Origin: Verrucomicrobiia bacterium
Lineage (GTDB): Bacteria > Verrucomicrobiota > Verrucomicrobiia > Verrucomicrobiales > DEV007
Assembly (NCBI GenBank): GCA_020439925.1
Contig: JAGRPC010000086.1
Coordinates: 1-37,496 of the forward strand
Length of the DNA stretch: 37,496 nucleotides
Direction of reading: 5' to 3'
Part shown: piece after piece, positions 25,391 through 34,600 of the stretch
Layout: each line of letters starts with the position of its first letter
How positions within the stretch are numbered: the first letter of the stretch is position 1
Made by a program: the position numbers and the translations under genes
The notes under the pieces: model-generated
What the model was told of the DNA's origin: nothing
Databases searched by the model: none
What the model saw: the letters and a program-made list of their open reading frames with translations, nothing else

Positions 25391-26311
25391 ATGAATTGGC
25401 CGGATAACAAAAAATTTGCGTTCACTGTTTTCGACGACGCTGACAACGATTTTCTGACAAACACCCGTCCGGTCTACGACCTGCTTTCGGATCTCGGCTT
25501 CCGGACGACCAAATCGGTGTGGACTCTGGCTCCTCGGTTTGAAACGGAGTTGACTGGTCTAAGCACGGAAGATGCCGCCTACCTCGAGTGGATCCAGTCT
25601 TTGGTTGCCAAGGGATTCGAAGTGGGGTGGCATGGGGCCAGATGTCACGGATCCCCCAGAGATGAAACCATTAAGGCACTGGATCTGTTTCGAGAGAGGA
25701 TCGGCCACGACCCGGTGTCGATGTCGAATCATTTCCAGAATGAGGAAAGCATCTATTGGGGGCAGGAGAGGTTGAGTGGATTCGCAAAACTCGTCTACTT
25801 GCTCGCAAATTTCCGGGGCCGGCCGAAATCCTCCGGTCATCGGGAGGGAAGCGTTTTTTTCTGGGGGGACCACTGTGTGCAGAGAGTCAAATACATCAGG
25901 AACTTCGTTTTCCGGGAGATCGATACCCTGTCGGTCTGCCCTTTCATGCCCTATCACGACCAGCGGTTCCCGATGGCCAATGCGTGGTATGCCTCGTCTG
26001 AAGGCGGGGATGTAGGGGATTTCAATGAATTGCTCAAGGAGGAAAACCAGGACCGCTTGGCGGAGCGGGGCGGGGGATGCATCGTCTACACCCATTTCGG
26101 GAAGGGCTTTTTTGAGAACGGGAAGTTGGATGGCCGGTTTACCGCCTTGATGACCAGGCTTGCGGCTCTCGGTGGATGGTATGTTCCGGTGGGGAGGCTG
26201 CTCGATTACCTTGCCGAACAAAACGGAGGAGTTCATCCAATCGGGTGGGAAGAGAGGAAAAACCTGCAGTGGAGATGGCTGTCGAGCAAGTTGCGGCACG
26301 GATCCTCGTGA
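25391..26311 (+). CDS. Polysaccharide deacetylase-fold (NodB/CE4-like) protein
   Basis: This 306-residue protein appears to have a NodB-type barrel. FAFTVFDDADNDFLTN (about 9-24) holds the Asp-Asp site. VGWHGARCHGSPRDE has the His-x4-His pair expected for a metal site. A late YTHFGKGF may supply the last motif. CE4 enzymes remove N- or O-acetyl groups from sugars. No signal peptide is seen, so it may act in the cytoplasm on a nucleotide- or lipid-linked sugar. The ATG at 25391 was chosen because the motif region starts soon after it. The next gene begins two bases after its stop, so the pair is co-translated. The family match is by motif only. Confidence 0.68.
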   Translation: MNWPDNKKFAFTVFDDADNDFLTNTRPVYDLLSDLGFRTTKSVWTLAPRFETELTGLSTEDAAYLEWIQSLVAKGFEVGWHGARCHGSPRDETIKALDLFRERIGHDPVSMSNHFQNEESIYWGQERLSGFAKLVYLLANFRGRPKSSGHREGSVFFWGDHCVQRVKYIRNFVFREIDTLSVCPFMPYHDQRFPMANAWYASSEGGDVGDFNELLKEENQDRLAERGGGCIVYTHFGKGFFENGKLDGRFTALMTRLAALGGWYVPVGRLLDYLAEQNGGVHPIGWEERKNLQWRWLSSKLRHGSS

Positions 26312-26312
26312 G

Positions 26313-27428
26313 ATGAAGATTCAGATTGTCGAAAGGAGTCCGGCCCACGACGAAATGGTCGGGAGATTCAATTCCCGGGCCGTCTTGAACGATTCGCCGT
26401 TTCTTCTCGGAGCCACCGCGGACGTTGGTTGGTTGTCAAAGAAGTCGGCGGATCAGCCTATCGTTCGGGAATGTTTTCTGGCAGTCGAAGGCGGGGAGGT
26501 TCGGGGCGGATTTGTACTAAGGAAGCAGGATTTCATCTTGGATGGGCAAGTAAGAACTGCCTGCAATTATCAAGGTCCGATTTCAGAAGGGATCTGGGAT
26601 CGCCGTTTTGCACTGCTGGGCGTCCAAATGCTGCGAGCCGCACTACGGCAGGAACCATTGCTCTATTGCCTGGGAATGGGAAATCGGGAACAGCCGCTGC
26701 CGAAATTGCTTTCAGCGGCGGGGTGGCCGATCACCGAAGTGCCCTTCCGTTTCAAGGTGGTTGAAAGTGGTGCCTTCCTTCGGGAGATGCGAGTTTTCAA
26801 AAAGAATCGACTTCTGAAGTGGCTCTCACAAGCGGGACGGTTCAGCGGGTTGGGGCAGGCGGGAATAGCTGCGTATCAGGGCATTCGGGGTGGTTGGAAC
26901 AGAGAAGCAGGGCTGAAAGTCTCGATTGTTCACGAGTTCGGGGATTGGTGCGACGGGATTTGGACTGAATCCCGGGAAGCGAACCGATTCACCGCTGTCC
27001 GTGATCGGAACTCACAGAACTGCCTTTTTGTTCGTTTCCCCGGGAAAAACCTCATTTTAAGAATGGAGAATTCGGAAAGAGTTGTGGGTTGGGCGGTTGT
27101 CAGGGCGACGCAGATGGAGGGCGACAAGTACTTCGGCAACCTGCGCGTGGGAAGTCTTGTGGATTGCATGTGCCTGAACGGTTCGGAGCGGGATGTGATC
27201 GATGGAGCGGAGCGGACTTTGCGCGGCCTCGGTTGCCAGCTGATCCTTTCAAACCAGACACAGGACGCTTGGCTTGCCGGAATGGATCGGAACGGCTGGT
27301 TGTCCGGCCCATCGAATTTTCTGATCTCCTTGTCCCCGCAGCTTGCGAAACTCGTCGGTGACTTTTCCGAATCTCTGGGGAGACTGCATTTCAACCGCGC
27401 CGATGGAGACGGCCCGATCCACTTGTGA
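26313..27428 (+). CDS. GNAT/FemAB-like N-acyltransferase-like protein
   Basis: This 371-residue protein looks like two GNAT-type halves, as in FemAB and related acyltransferases. It begins MKIQIVERSPAHDEMVGRFN, includes PFLLGATADVGWL near the N-terminus, and contains ECFLAVEGGEVRGGFVLRKQ, typical of GNAT beta strands. A second half has VVGWAVVRATQMEGDKYFGN and a helix (DVIDGAERTLRGLGCQLIL). It is not firmly assigned and no acetyl-CoA loop is obvious. It follows the deacetylase-like gene with one base between the stop and the ATG, so a deacetylate-then-acylate pair on an amino sugar is plausible. It ends 14 bp from the convergent acyltransferase-3 gene. Confidence 0.6.
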   Translation: MKIQIVERSPAHDEMVGRFNSRAVLNDSPFLLGATADVGWLSKKSADQPIVRECFLAVEGGEVRGGFVLRKQDFILDGQVRTACNYQGPISEGIWDRRFALLGVQMLRAALRQEPLLYCLGMGNREQPLPKLLSAAGWPITEVPFRFKVVESGAFLREMRVFKKNRLLKWLSQAGRFSGLGQAGIAAYQGIRGGWNREAGLKVSIVHEFGDWCDGIWTESREANRFTAVRDRNSQNCLFVRFPGKNLILRMENSERVVGWAVVRATQMEGDKYFGNLRVGSLVDCMCLNGSERDVIDGAERTLRGLGCQLILSNQTQDAWLAGMDRNGWLSGPSNFLISLSPQLAKLVGDFSESLGRLHFNRADGDGPIHL

Positions 27429-27442
27429 GGTTCGAAAAGGCC

Positions 27443-28531
27443 CTAAACACTGGGAGCGGCCGGGAAACGGGATTTAAGTCGGTTGACCGGTGCTTCCAGG
27501 CAATGCCAGGAAACCAGCGCGCAAAGATAAGCAAGAACCGTGAGAACGATTCCGATCAGGAAATAGGTAGGCGTGAGAGGTTGCGAGTGGAAGAACTTGC
27601 GGCCGAAAGCCGTTATCGGCACATGGTAGAGGTAAAGTCCGTAGGAAATCCTCCCGATGTGTCGGAGGATCGGGTGTTCGAGTAGCAAGAAGGGGAAGGC
27701 CGAATGTCCGGTAAACGCAATCCAGAACAGCGAAGAGGAGAATAGGACGGCGGAGGGAACTCCGACGATAGCCATGGGCAACCCCATCCCACTGAATGAG
27801 AGTTCTCCAAAAAGAGCGAGCGCGCACAGCAGAGTCGCCGAAACCACCAAGCCGGAGATTGCCAGGCGTTGCGTGAGCCAGCCAGGTGGGGCGCCGCCGA
27901 CGCAAAGCAGGGCAAAAACGGCACCGGCTACAATTCCGTCGCTGCGAGTGAACAGGCTGTAAGTAAAGAGGAATTCGTCACCTCGGGTCAAGCTGGCTCC
28001 GGCGCGAACTCCCATGCTTCCGATGAGCAACAATCCGCAGAGTGAAAGGAGAACCTTTCGGGGGAATTTCCTAACGACGAAGGGCCAAATCAGGTAAAAC
28101 TGCTCCTCTATGCTGAGAGACCAGGTGTGATAGAGCCAGGGAATCTCGTATTCGGAGGTGACCCAGTTGAAGTTCGAAAGATAGGCGGCATACCACCAGA
28201 TTTTTGCATGAGTCGTAGGGTGGGTCACGAAAGTGACAAGTAGGATCAAAAAATAAGCGGGAAGGATTCGGAGTGCGCGGCGTGCGTAGAAGGGAACAAA
28301 GTATCGTTCGCTTTCACGGCTTTGTAGCAGAATGCGGGTGATCAGAAAACCGCTGAGAACGAAAAACACATCCACTCCGATCCATCCCATTGGCATCGCG
28401 AAATTGTGCATCGCAACCACCATGAGGACCGCCGCCCCGCGGAGACCGTCCAGAGCCGGTACGTGGGTGCTACTCAAGACGGTCGGGAAGATAGGAACCG
28501 AGGAGGGCACCGCGCGGTGGGATTTCTGCAT
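27443..28531 (-). CDS. Acyltransferase-3 family membrane protein (OafA-like)
   Basis: This 362-residue polytopic protein belongs to the acyltransferase-3 family, which O-acetylates surface polysaccharides, LPS or peptidoglycan. It shows HVPALDGLRGAAVLMVVAMH (conserved His region), GWIGVDVFFVLSGFLITRIL, and FYARRALRILPAYFLILL with the family Arg pair. WSLSIEEQFYLIWP is the other hallmark. About ten hydrophobic segments are visible and there is no SGNH domain at the C-terminus. The ATG at 28531 is used; a TTG at 28582 is a possible longer start. It is the last gene of the minus-strand series from 32858, 79 bp after the methyltransferase. Confidence 0.9.
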   Translation of the reverse strand: MQKSHRAVPSSVPIFPTVLSSTHVPALDGLRGAAVLMVVAMHNFAMPMGWIGVDVFFVLSGFLITRILLQSRESERYFVPFYARRALRILPAYFLILLVTFVTHPTTHAKIWWYAAYLSNFNWVTSEYEIPWLYHTWSLSIEEQFYLIWPFVVRKFPRKVLLSLCGLLLIGSMGVRAGASLTRGDEFLFTYSLFTRSDGIVAGAVFALLCVGGAPPGWLTQRLAISGLVVSATLLCALALFGELSFSGMGLPMAIVGVPSAVLFSSSLFWIAFTGHSAFPFLLLEHPILRHIGRISYGLYLYHVPITAFGRKFFHSQPLTPTYFLIGIVLTVLAYLCALVSWHCLEAPVNRLKSRFPAAPSV

Positions 28532-28610
28532 CAGGGACAATGAGAATTTGCCTGCTGCATCCGGATCAATGACTCGCCGCAAGGCCTGGCATCGATCGAG
28601 GTCGGCACGG

Positions 28611-29780
28611 TCAGACCTCCACCCCGGCAGCTTCGATGGATTCGATCGACTTCGCGGGGTAATATTCGATCAGCATGGGTTCATTGTCCTCTCGCGGTTT
28701 ATCTGCCCATCCCGTCACGCTCTGGCGATAGGGAGTGAATCTGATTCGACGATATCGGCGGGTCTTGTCGAACCAATCGATCACTTCCGAGAGTTCGTTT
28801 GTATGCTGGTTGGGAGTCGAGTAACAATCAAAGTTTCGCGCGATGTTCGATTCCGCGGATTCGAGCGGCTTGTCCGAGTACATCGGACCGAATTTCAACA
28901 AAAGACGAGCAAGCAGACGTCCCGGGGCGCCTCGTTTCTCCATCCAGACGACGAAACACCTGAAGCGCCAAAGGGATCGGCAGATCGAGAGACGGGTTCC
29001 GTCCGGCAGTTTGGCGACGAGCCGACGTAGCCGCTCCTTGACGGCTATATCATAAAGTCTGCCCAGCGACGTTTTGACACTGTAGAGCTTGTTCCACGGA
29101 ATATACTCGCACAGGTGGATGTAGATGGTGAAGGTTCCTCCGCGCTTCACAAGCTTGGAGAGGTTTTGAAATCCAAGATCGGGTGTCCCAGTGAGATTGA
29201 GAACCCCGATGCTGATGACCCGGTCGGCGGTTTCGTTCCTGAATGGGGGCCGCATAATGTCTGCCTGAACCCATTCGATATTCGCGTAATCGCCGGATTG
29301 CGATCGGGCCACATCCACCGCGTAGCCGGCATCAAACGCGATGACAAGCTGGGCCTCCGCCCGGGCCATCGCCCTAGCGAAGCGCCCGACGCCACAACCG
29401 GCGTCGATGCACACGGATCCTGCAAAATCGGACATCAAGAGGCCGGATCGTGCCTCGAGAATCTCTTCATTTTTGAGGCGATCTGCAAGGGGGGCGTAGA
29501 CCTTTCCTTGGTAGGCGGAATAGTTTTCAATGGTTTGTTGCAGGGTCGAAAAATGCGGACTCGTCGTTCCGACGCTATTGCCTCCGGAACTATGGAAGTA
29601 GTCTCGGGCTTCCGGGAAGAGCCTCGGAATCCCGTCAATGATCGGGTATTTTACGCCGCAATCTGAGCAGGTGATGGTGCCGGTTTCAATCTCCTCGGAG
29701 GATTCTTTCAGGGGGGCAACGGAGAGTCGAGGGGATCGACAGGCTGGGCAGGCGAGATAATCTAGGAGCCGCAACTTCAT
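28611..29780 (-). CDS. Trm112-like zinc domain plus class I methyltransferase
   Basis: This 389-residue protein starts with a Trm112-type zinc-ribbon (Cys11, Cys14, Cys38, Cys41: ACPACRSP and CSDCG). A class I SAM domain follows, with motif I VCIDAGCGVGRFARAMA (123-139), WVQADIMRPPFRNETADRV, and VISIGVLNLTGTPDLGF. The C-terminal region of about 120 residues ends SIEAAGVEV. This architecture is common among methyltransferases in surface-polysaccharide loci, where the substrate is often a sugar. The ATG at 29780 is chosen since the zinc domain begins at once. It follows the asparagine-synthetase-like gene by 34 bp in the same direction. Confidence 0.85.
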   Translation of the reverse strand: MKLRLLDYLACPACRSPRLSVAPLKESSEEIETGTITCSDCGVKYPIIDGIPRLFPEARDYFHSSGGNSVGTTSPHFSTLQQTIENYSAYQGKVYAPLADRLKNEEILEARSGLLMSDFAGSVCIDAGCGVGRFARAMARAEAQLVIAFDAGYAVDVARSQSGDYANIEWVQADIMRPPFRNETADRVISIGVLNLTGTPDLGFQNLSKLVKRGGTFTIYIHLCEYIPWNKLYSVKTSLGRLYDIAVKERLRRLVAKLPDGTRLSICRSLWRFRCFVVWMEKRGAPGRLLARLLLKFGPMYSDKPLESAESNIARNFDCYSTPNQHTNELSEVIDWFDKTRRYRRIRFTPYRQSVTGWADKPREDNEPMLIEYYPAKSIESIEAAGVEV

Positions 29781-29814
29781 GGTGCTGGAGAATCTGAAAA
29801 ATCTTACGACTTGG

Positions 29815-31668
29815 CTATACGTTGTTGCTGCGACGCCAGAAGTCCAGCACAAGCAGGGTCATCAAAAGGCGTCCTTGCTCTTCCGTGAGATGTCCGGGGG
29901 CTTTGAGGATTCCTAGGAGATGATTGGGGTCGATCCAGGGAAGCCTCGGGGAGTTCTCGAGGAGGTCGCGGATCAGGGGGGAAAGCTCGCTCGAAAACCA
30001 TCGCCGAGTGGGGACTGGAAAGCCCATCTTCTTTCGCGTGAGAACCGGACCCGGAAGGAGATCAGCAAGGCTTCTCCGGAAAAGCCTCTTCGACTCCCCG
30101 CGGAAGAGCCTCGCGTGGTCTGGCAACTCCGAGGCGAACTCGACAAGGCGGTGGTCCAGGAAGGGAACCCGCAGTTCAATTGACGCGGCCATTGTCATCT
30201 TGTCTGCCTTCAACAGAAGATCGTCGGGTAGCCAGGTCTTGGAATCGATGTAAAGAAGTTTGCCGAGAGCCGACTTTCCGGGAGGCAGCTTCGCAAACAG
30301 GTTCGAAAAAGTGTCGTCCAGATATCCGCCGGTTTTCTCCAGGAAGTCCTTGTGGAACAATCGATGCTTTTTCGAAGGAGGCAGATTCGCCGAAGTCCCC
30401 TTAAAACGGTTTTCAAGGGGGGTCGTCGCCCAATCCAGATATTTCGAAAAGGGAAGGTGCGACAAGTAAGGTTTGATCGCTCCGGTCCACGACCAGACTT
30501 GCTCGGGAAGGCTGGCGTGGATACGCTCGAGCGTCAGCATCCGCTGATAAATTCCGTAGCCGGCGAAGATTTCGTCACTTCCTTCGCCGGACAACAAAAC
30601 TTTTACCTCGTTTCGCGCCATTTTCGAGAGCTGGTAAAGAGCGATCGCCGCGGGCTCGACGAGCGGCTCCTCGGTGAAGTTCACGAGGAGGTCGAGGCTC
30701 TCGAAAAAATCCGAAGAACCGAGAATGTGGGCGAAGTGTCGGGTGTGGTAGCGCGAGGCGACCATTCTTGCATATTCGCTTTCATCCTCCGTGCCGGACC
30801 CGTCGTAGCCCACCGTGAAGGTATTGATCTCGCCGATCCCGGCTTCATGCATCAGGGCCACGGTGGCACTCGAATCAAGGCCTCCGCTCAGCAAAACCCC
30901 GATCGGAACATCACTCACGGTACAGGCCTGGGTGCAGTCTACCAACAGTTCAAAAAGCCTTGCTTCATCGTCGGGATCGGATTCGCGCTGCTCGATCGCT
31001 GCGAAATCCCAGTAAACTTCCCGTTGAACTCCCAGACACGAAAACTTCAACCAGGTTCCGGGCTCCAATTTCGAAATGCCCTTGAACATGGTGCGAGGCG
31101 CCGGGACATAGCCGAGGCTGAGATAGGCATCGACGACAGTCTCGTCGAGTTCTTTCCGCTGGACGCCGATCGACAGGAGTGGGCGGATTTCCGAGGCGGC
31201 GGCGAAGCTGACGCCGTCGGTCCAATAATAAACCGGCTTCACGCCCATCCGGTCGCGAACGACCCAAAGTTCCTTTGAGATCCGGTCCCAAATGGCGAAC
31301 GCGAACATTCCGTTGAAGCGTTCGAGGCATGCGGTTCCCCATTCTTCATAGGATTGCAGGATCACTTCCGTGTCGCTGTTCGTTCGGAAGCAACGCCCCT
31401 TGCTCTCGAGGGCCTTCCGGATCTCAGCGAAATTGTAGACTTCGCCATTGTAAACGAGCACATATCGGCCGTCTTCGCTGTGAAAGGGTTGGGTCCCTCC
31501 GGATAGATCGATGATGCTGAGACGTCGGTGCCCCAGTCCCACTTCATTTTCCACAAACAGCCCGGATCCGTCCGGGCCGCGGTGGGACATCAGATCGGTT
31601 GCCGTCCGGATATCGGTTTCGCGACCTGCGAGGCCGAAGGGATGAAACCATGCGAAGAAACCACACAT
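29815..31668 (-). CDS. Asparagine synthetase-like glutamine amidotransferase (AsnB-like)
   Basis: This 617-residue protein has a class II glutamine amidotransferase domain beginning MCGFFAWF, with catalytic Cys2, SHRGPDGSGLF and YNGEVYNF. An ATP-pyrophosphatase synthetase domain follows, with the PP-loop VLLSGGLDSSATVAL (258-272) and LLSGEGSDEIFAGYG. All key residues look intact. True AsnB makes asparagine, but copies inside O-antigen and capsule loci are usually assigned to amidation of uronic acids. The setting favours that here. It overlaps the upstream glycosyltransferase stop by one base (TGATG), so translation is coupled. Confidence 0.92.
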   Translation of the reverse strand: MCGFFAWFHPFGLAGRETDIRTATDLMSHRGPDGSGLFVENEVGLGHRRLSIIDLSGGTQPFHSEDGRYVLVYNGEVYNFAEIRKALESKGRCFRTNSDTEVILQSYEEWGTACLERFNGMFAFAIWDRISKELWVVRDRMGVKPVYYWTDGVSFAAASEIRPLLSIGVQRKELDETVVDAYLSLGYVPAPRTMFKGISKLEPGTWLKFSCLGVQREVYWDFAAIEQRESDPDDEARLFELLVDCTQACTVSDVPIGVLLSGGLDSSATVALMHEAGIGEINTFTVGYDGSGTEDESEYARMVASRYHTRHFAHILGSSDFFESLDLLVNFTEEPLVEPAAIALYQLSKMARNEVKVLLSGEGSDEIFAGYGIYQRMLTLERIHASLPEQVWSWTGAIKPYLSHLPFSKYLDWATTPLENRFKGTSANLPPSKKHRLFHKDFLEKTGGYLDDTFSNLFAKLPPGKSALGKLLYIDSKTWLPDDLLLKADKMTMAASIELRVPFLDHRLVEFASELPDHARLFRGESKRLFRRSLADLLPGPVLTRKKMGFPVPTRRWFSSELSPLIRDLLENSPRLPWIDPNHLLGILKAPGHLTEEQGRLLMTLLVLDFWRRSNNV

Positions 31669-32858
31669 CAGAATGATTGGTGCGGGGAATTTCTAGTAGC
31701 TTGGCCACCCGGAAGCAAGCGTGCAAACTCGGATGTCGTGTGGTCGGCGACCCTGTCCCAGGTGTGGGTGCGGCCCTCTTCGGAGATTTTCGCATGGTCC
31801 CATCCATGAGTCAGAGACTCCTTGATGGCGGAGGCGATCGAGTCCGGAGTCGGCTCGGGTAGAAAGCCGTTTTCACCAGAGAAGACGAGGTCGGGTACGG
31901 CGCCAACCGGAGTGGAGACCACCGGTAGGCCGCAAGCGAGCGCCTCATGGATGACGACAGGACACCCCTCGTGGGCAGAGGTCAGACAAAAAACATCGGC
32001 TGCGTAGTACCAATCCGCGAGAGACTCGTGGGCCACGCCTCCGTTCAGGATGATGCGGTTCTTAAGGCCTTTCCGAACAATCAGGTCCTGGATTTCATGG
32101 TGGAGCGGACCTACCCCGAGAATGAAGGCCTGCAGGGACGGGTCGGGAATCCGAGAGATCGCGTCGACAAGAAGGTGGATCTGCTTTTCTTCCGACAAGC
32201 GAGCCACGCAGAGGATGATCGGACGGTTCAAAGCCAACCCGAGTGCACGTCGCGCCGTTTCCCGATCCCGGTATAAAAATTTTCCCGGATCGATGCCATT
32301 GTGGATCACCTTGATTCGTTCGGGAGCCACGCCGAAGCTGGCGATGAGGATCTGACGGAGTTCCTCGCTCACCGCTATGACCAAGTCCGTGAGTTCGAGT
32401 GCCTCCCGGCATTTCGGAGTGGCCAGCCCCCTGATCCCCATGCCGAGGGAGGCGTGTCCGTGAATCGTTACTGCGGTCTTAGCTCCGATCGTTCGTGCCA
32501 CCTTGGCGGCGGCGTAGCCGTCGGGATAAAGCCAGTGGGAGTGAAGGATATCGGGTCGGAAGTCTTCGCGGGCCAAGTCATCAAGGATCCCTCCCAAAGC
32601 CTTCTGGTAGGTGATCCAGCGCATGTTTTTCATTACCTTGGGCAGGGCCAGATAGCGAGGATGGTAAACGAAGGTTCCTTGGCGGATCGCAAACGGGGGG
32701 ATTTCGCCTTGAGGGCGAAGAATGGGGAACCACGAGATCGGAGCCGCTACCCGAATTTCCTCCAGGTTGCGGATGGCGGAAGTTAGCTCAGCTACAAAAA
32801 CCCCCTTGAAGGGTTCGACCTGGTTCGGATAGAGGTGGCTTACGGTCAGGACCTTCAT
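31668..32858 (-). CDS. Glycosyltransferase family 4
   Basis: This 396-residue GT-B enzyme begins MKVLTVSHLYPNQVEPFKGV, a classic GT4 acceptor-domain start. It has HSHWLYPDGYAAAKVA, VIHNGIDPGKF, ILCVARLSEEKQIHLLVDA and SAHEGCPVVIHEALACGLPV with the E-x7-E donor motif. It should add one sugar of the repeat unit at the cytoplasmic face. The ATG at 32858 has AGGGA just upstream. It leads a four-gene minus-strand series (transferase, AsnB-like, methyltransferase, acyltransferase-3). The AsnB-like partner hints at a uronic acid or its amide as donor or acceptor. Confidence 0.92.
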   Translation of the reverse strand: MKVLTVSHLYPNQVEPFKGVFVAELTSAIRNLEEIRVAAPISWFPILRPQGEIPPFAIRQGTFVYHPRYLALPKVMKNMRWITYQKALGGILDDLAREDFRPDILHSHWLYPDGYAAAKVARTIGAKTAVTIHGHASLGMGIRGLATPKCREALELTDLVIAVSEELRQILIASFGVAPERIKVIHNGIDPGKFLYRDRETARRALGLALNRPIILCVARLSEEKQIHLLVDAISRIPDPSLQAFILGVGPLHHEIQDLIVRKGLKNRIILNGGVAHESLADWYYAADVFCLTSAHEGCPVVIHEALACGLPVVSTPVGAVPDLVFSGENGFLPEPTPDSIASAIKESLTHGWDHAKISEEGRTHTWDRVADHTTSEFARLLPGGQATRNSPHQSF

Positions 32859-33178
32859 TTCCCTGTGAAAGCCCTGTCGCGGGCAGCTTCAGAAAATACG
32901 AGGGAAGATTGAGAAGGAGCGACGAAGGGAACGCGGCCTGTTTTCTGCCGGATTAACACCGGTTCGAATGGATGGAGAGCGGGACGGAGCATCACTGGGA
33001 AGTTCCAGAAGGAAAGCGGGGTGGTCAAGGTGGTTTCCGGCCCAACTTGTGACTGAAGCTTCGCACTGGCGGCAAGTGGCTCGAAACGGGGGCAAGATTC
33101 TCATGGAAAACTGCCAGAAAAACCCTTAAGAGGTCCGGGCGGGGCAACGGGAACCGGTGTCTGCATGCCCTGCGGTCA
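32859..33178. other. 320-bp divergent intergenic region
   Basis: This stretch separates two divergent series, the glycosyltransferase on the minus strand and the second MBOAT on the plus strand. It must hold promoters for both, but I found no pair of boxes that match sigma-70 well, and no sigma-54 motif. A short open frame at 32889-33104 on the minus strand has no family features. The MBOAT start has no clear ribosome site. Confidence 0.55.
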
Positions 33179-34588
33179 ATGTGGTTCAACAGCTTCAGTT
33201 TCTGGCTCTTCCTAGCGGTGGTTCTGCTTGTCTACCACCGTCTCGGACATCGTCTCCAGAATCGGTTTCTTCTTCTCGCCAGCTACTTCTTTTACGGGTG
33301 CTGGGACTGGCGCTTTCTCTTCCTCATCCTTTTCACGACGGCGTTTGATTTCTTCGCGGCTCGGCGGATCGAGGCGAGCGCCGATGCAACGGTGCGAAAA
33401 TACTGGGTGACAGCCTCCCTCGTCGTCGAGCTGGGGGTGTTGGGAGTCTTCAAGTATTTCGGGTTCTTCCTGACAGAATTCAATCGAGTCCTTTCGGTTC
33501 TCGGACTCGAACACTGGGAACCCGGCTTTCGGCTCATCCTGCCGGTGGGGATCTCCTTCTACACCTTCCAGGCGCTCAGTTACACCATCGACGTCTACCG
33601 GGGGAGGACCACTCCGTGTCGGCATTTCCTCGACTTCGCCCTCTACATTTCCTTTTTTCCGCAGCTGGTGGCGGGTCCCATCGAGCGTTCCCATCACCTC
33701 CTTCCGCAGGTCGAGAATCCCCGTCCACGGGTCTCGGAGGCGCTGTTCCGGGAGGGCCTCTACCTCGTGATCACCGGGCTCTTTCTCAAGGTGGTCATCG
33801 CGGACAACATGGCGTGGCTCGCCAACTTCGTGTTCGATGCCAAGCCCGGCGAACTGAACGGAGCCGAGGTTCTCCTGGGGATCTACGCGTTTGCTTTCCA
33901 GATCTACGGAGATTTCGCCGGTTACAGCGCCATCGCCATCGGGGTTTCGAAATGGATGGGCTTCGATCTCATGGAGAACTTCCGGCGGCCCTATTTTGCG
34001 GCGAATCCGCGCGAGTTCTGGCAGCGTTGGCACATCAGTCTCTCAACCTGGCTGCGGGATTATCTCTACATTCCCCTGGGTGGGAACCGGGAAGGGGAGT
34101 GGAAAACGAGGCGGAATCTGATCCTCACGATGGTCCTTGGCGGTCTCTGGCACGGAGCCGCGTGGACCTTCGTGATCTGGGGAGCCATTCACGGAGTTTG
34201 GTTGGCGATCCATCGTCCTTGGTTCGCGCGCTCTCCGGGAGGAAACGGGCGGGGTGCGAGACTTCTTGGAATCGTCGTTACCTTTCACCTTGTGTGCCTC
34301 GGCTGGGTCTTTTTTCGCGCTGAATCATTCGGGGCCGCCATCGCGCTCCTTTCTTCGTTGGCGGCACCCTGGCAGTTTTCGGATTTCCTGACGACCGGCA
34401 TTTGCCTGATGGTTTTTTTTCTCGGGCCTTGGCTTGCATTTGAGTTTTGGATGGAGAGGCAGAATGACTCCGCAAGACTGCTAGGACTGCCGTGGCCAAT
34501 TCGAGTATTCGCGTATCTCTATGCTCTTCTCATGTTGTTGTTTTTCGCCGCTCCCAAGCCAGTGGAGTTCATCTATTTTCAATTCTGA
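33179..34588 (+). CDS. MBOAT-family O-acyltransferase (AlgI-like), copy 2
   Basis: This 469-residue polytopic protein shares layout and many motifs with copy 1 at 15572-16987. Examples are LASYFFYGCWDWRF (33-46), LPVGISFYTFQALSYTIDVY (121-140), FFPQLVAGPI (159-168) and FWQRWHISLSTWLRDY (280-295). The active-site His325 is in GGLWHGAAWTFVIWG. It should move an acyl group across the inner membrane for polymer or repeat-unit acylation. Its partner SGNH-like gene starts 12 bp downstream, the reverse gene order of copy 1. The two MBOATs differ in many places, so they are not a recent duplication. They may use different acceptors or donors. Confidence 0.92.
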   Translation: MWFNSFSFWLFLAVVLLVYHRLGHRLQNRFLLLASYFFYGCWDWRFLFLILFTTAFDFFAARRIEASADATVRKYWVTASLVVELGVLGVFKYFGFFLTEFNRVLSVLGLEHWEPGFRLILPVGISFYTFQALSYTIDVYRGRTTPCRHFLDFALYISFFPQLVAGPIERSHHLLPQVENPRPRVSEALFREGLYLVITGLFLKVVIADNMAWLANFVFDAKPGELNGAEVLLGIYAFAFQIYGDFAGYSAIAIGVSKWMGFDLMENFRRPYFAANPREFWQRWHISLSTWLRDYLYIPLGGNREGEWKTRRNLILTMVLGGLWHGAAWTFVIWGAIHGVWLAIHRPWFARSPGGNGRGARLLGIVVTFHLVCLGWVFFRAESFGAAIALLSSLAAPWQFSDFLTTGICLMVFFLGPWLAFEFWMERQNDSARLLGLPWPIRVFAYLYALLMLLFFAAPKPVEFIYFQF

Positions 34589-34600
34589 CAGAGTTCCTCG

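Noticed and set aside
24808-25464. A minus-strand open frame covering the E1 start and the divergent region.
   Set aside because: It overlaps the E1 coding region in another frame, has a composition typical of a shadow frame, and would remove the promoter region.
30352-31278. A 308-codon plus-strand open frame inside the AsnB-like gene.
   Set aside because: It is antisense to a gene with intact catalytic motifs and shows no recognisable domain.
33212-34033. A 273-codon minus-strand open frame inside MBOAT copy 2.
   Set aside because: It is highly charged, lacks motifs, and mirrors the MBOAT coding frame.
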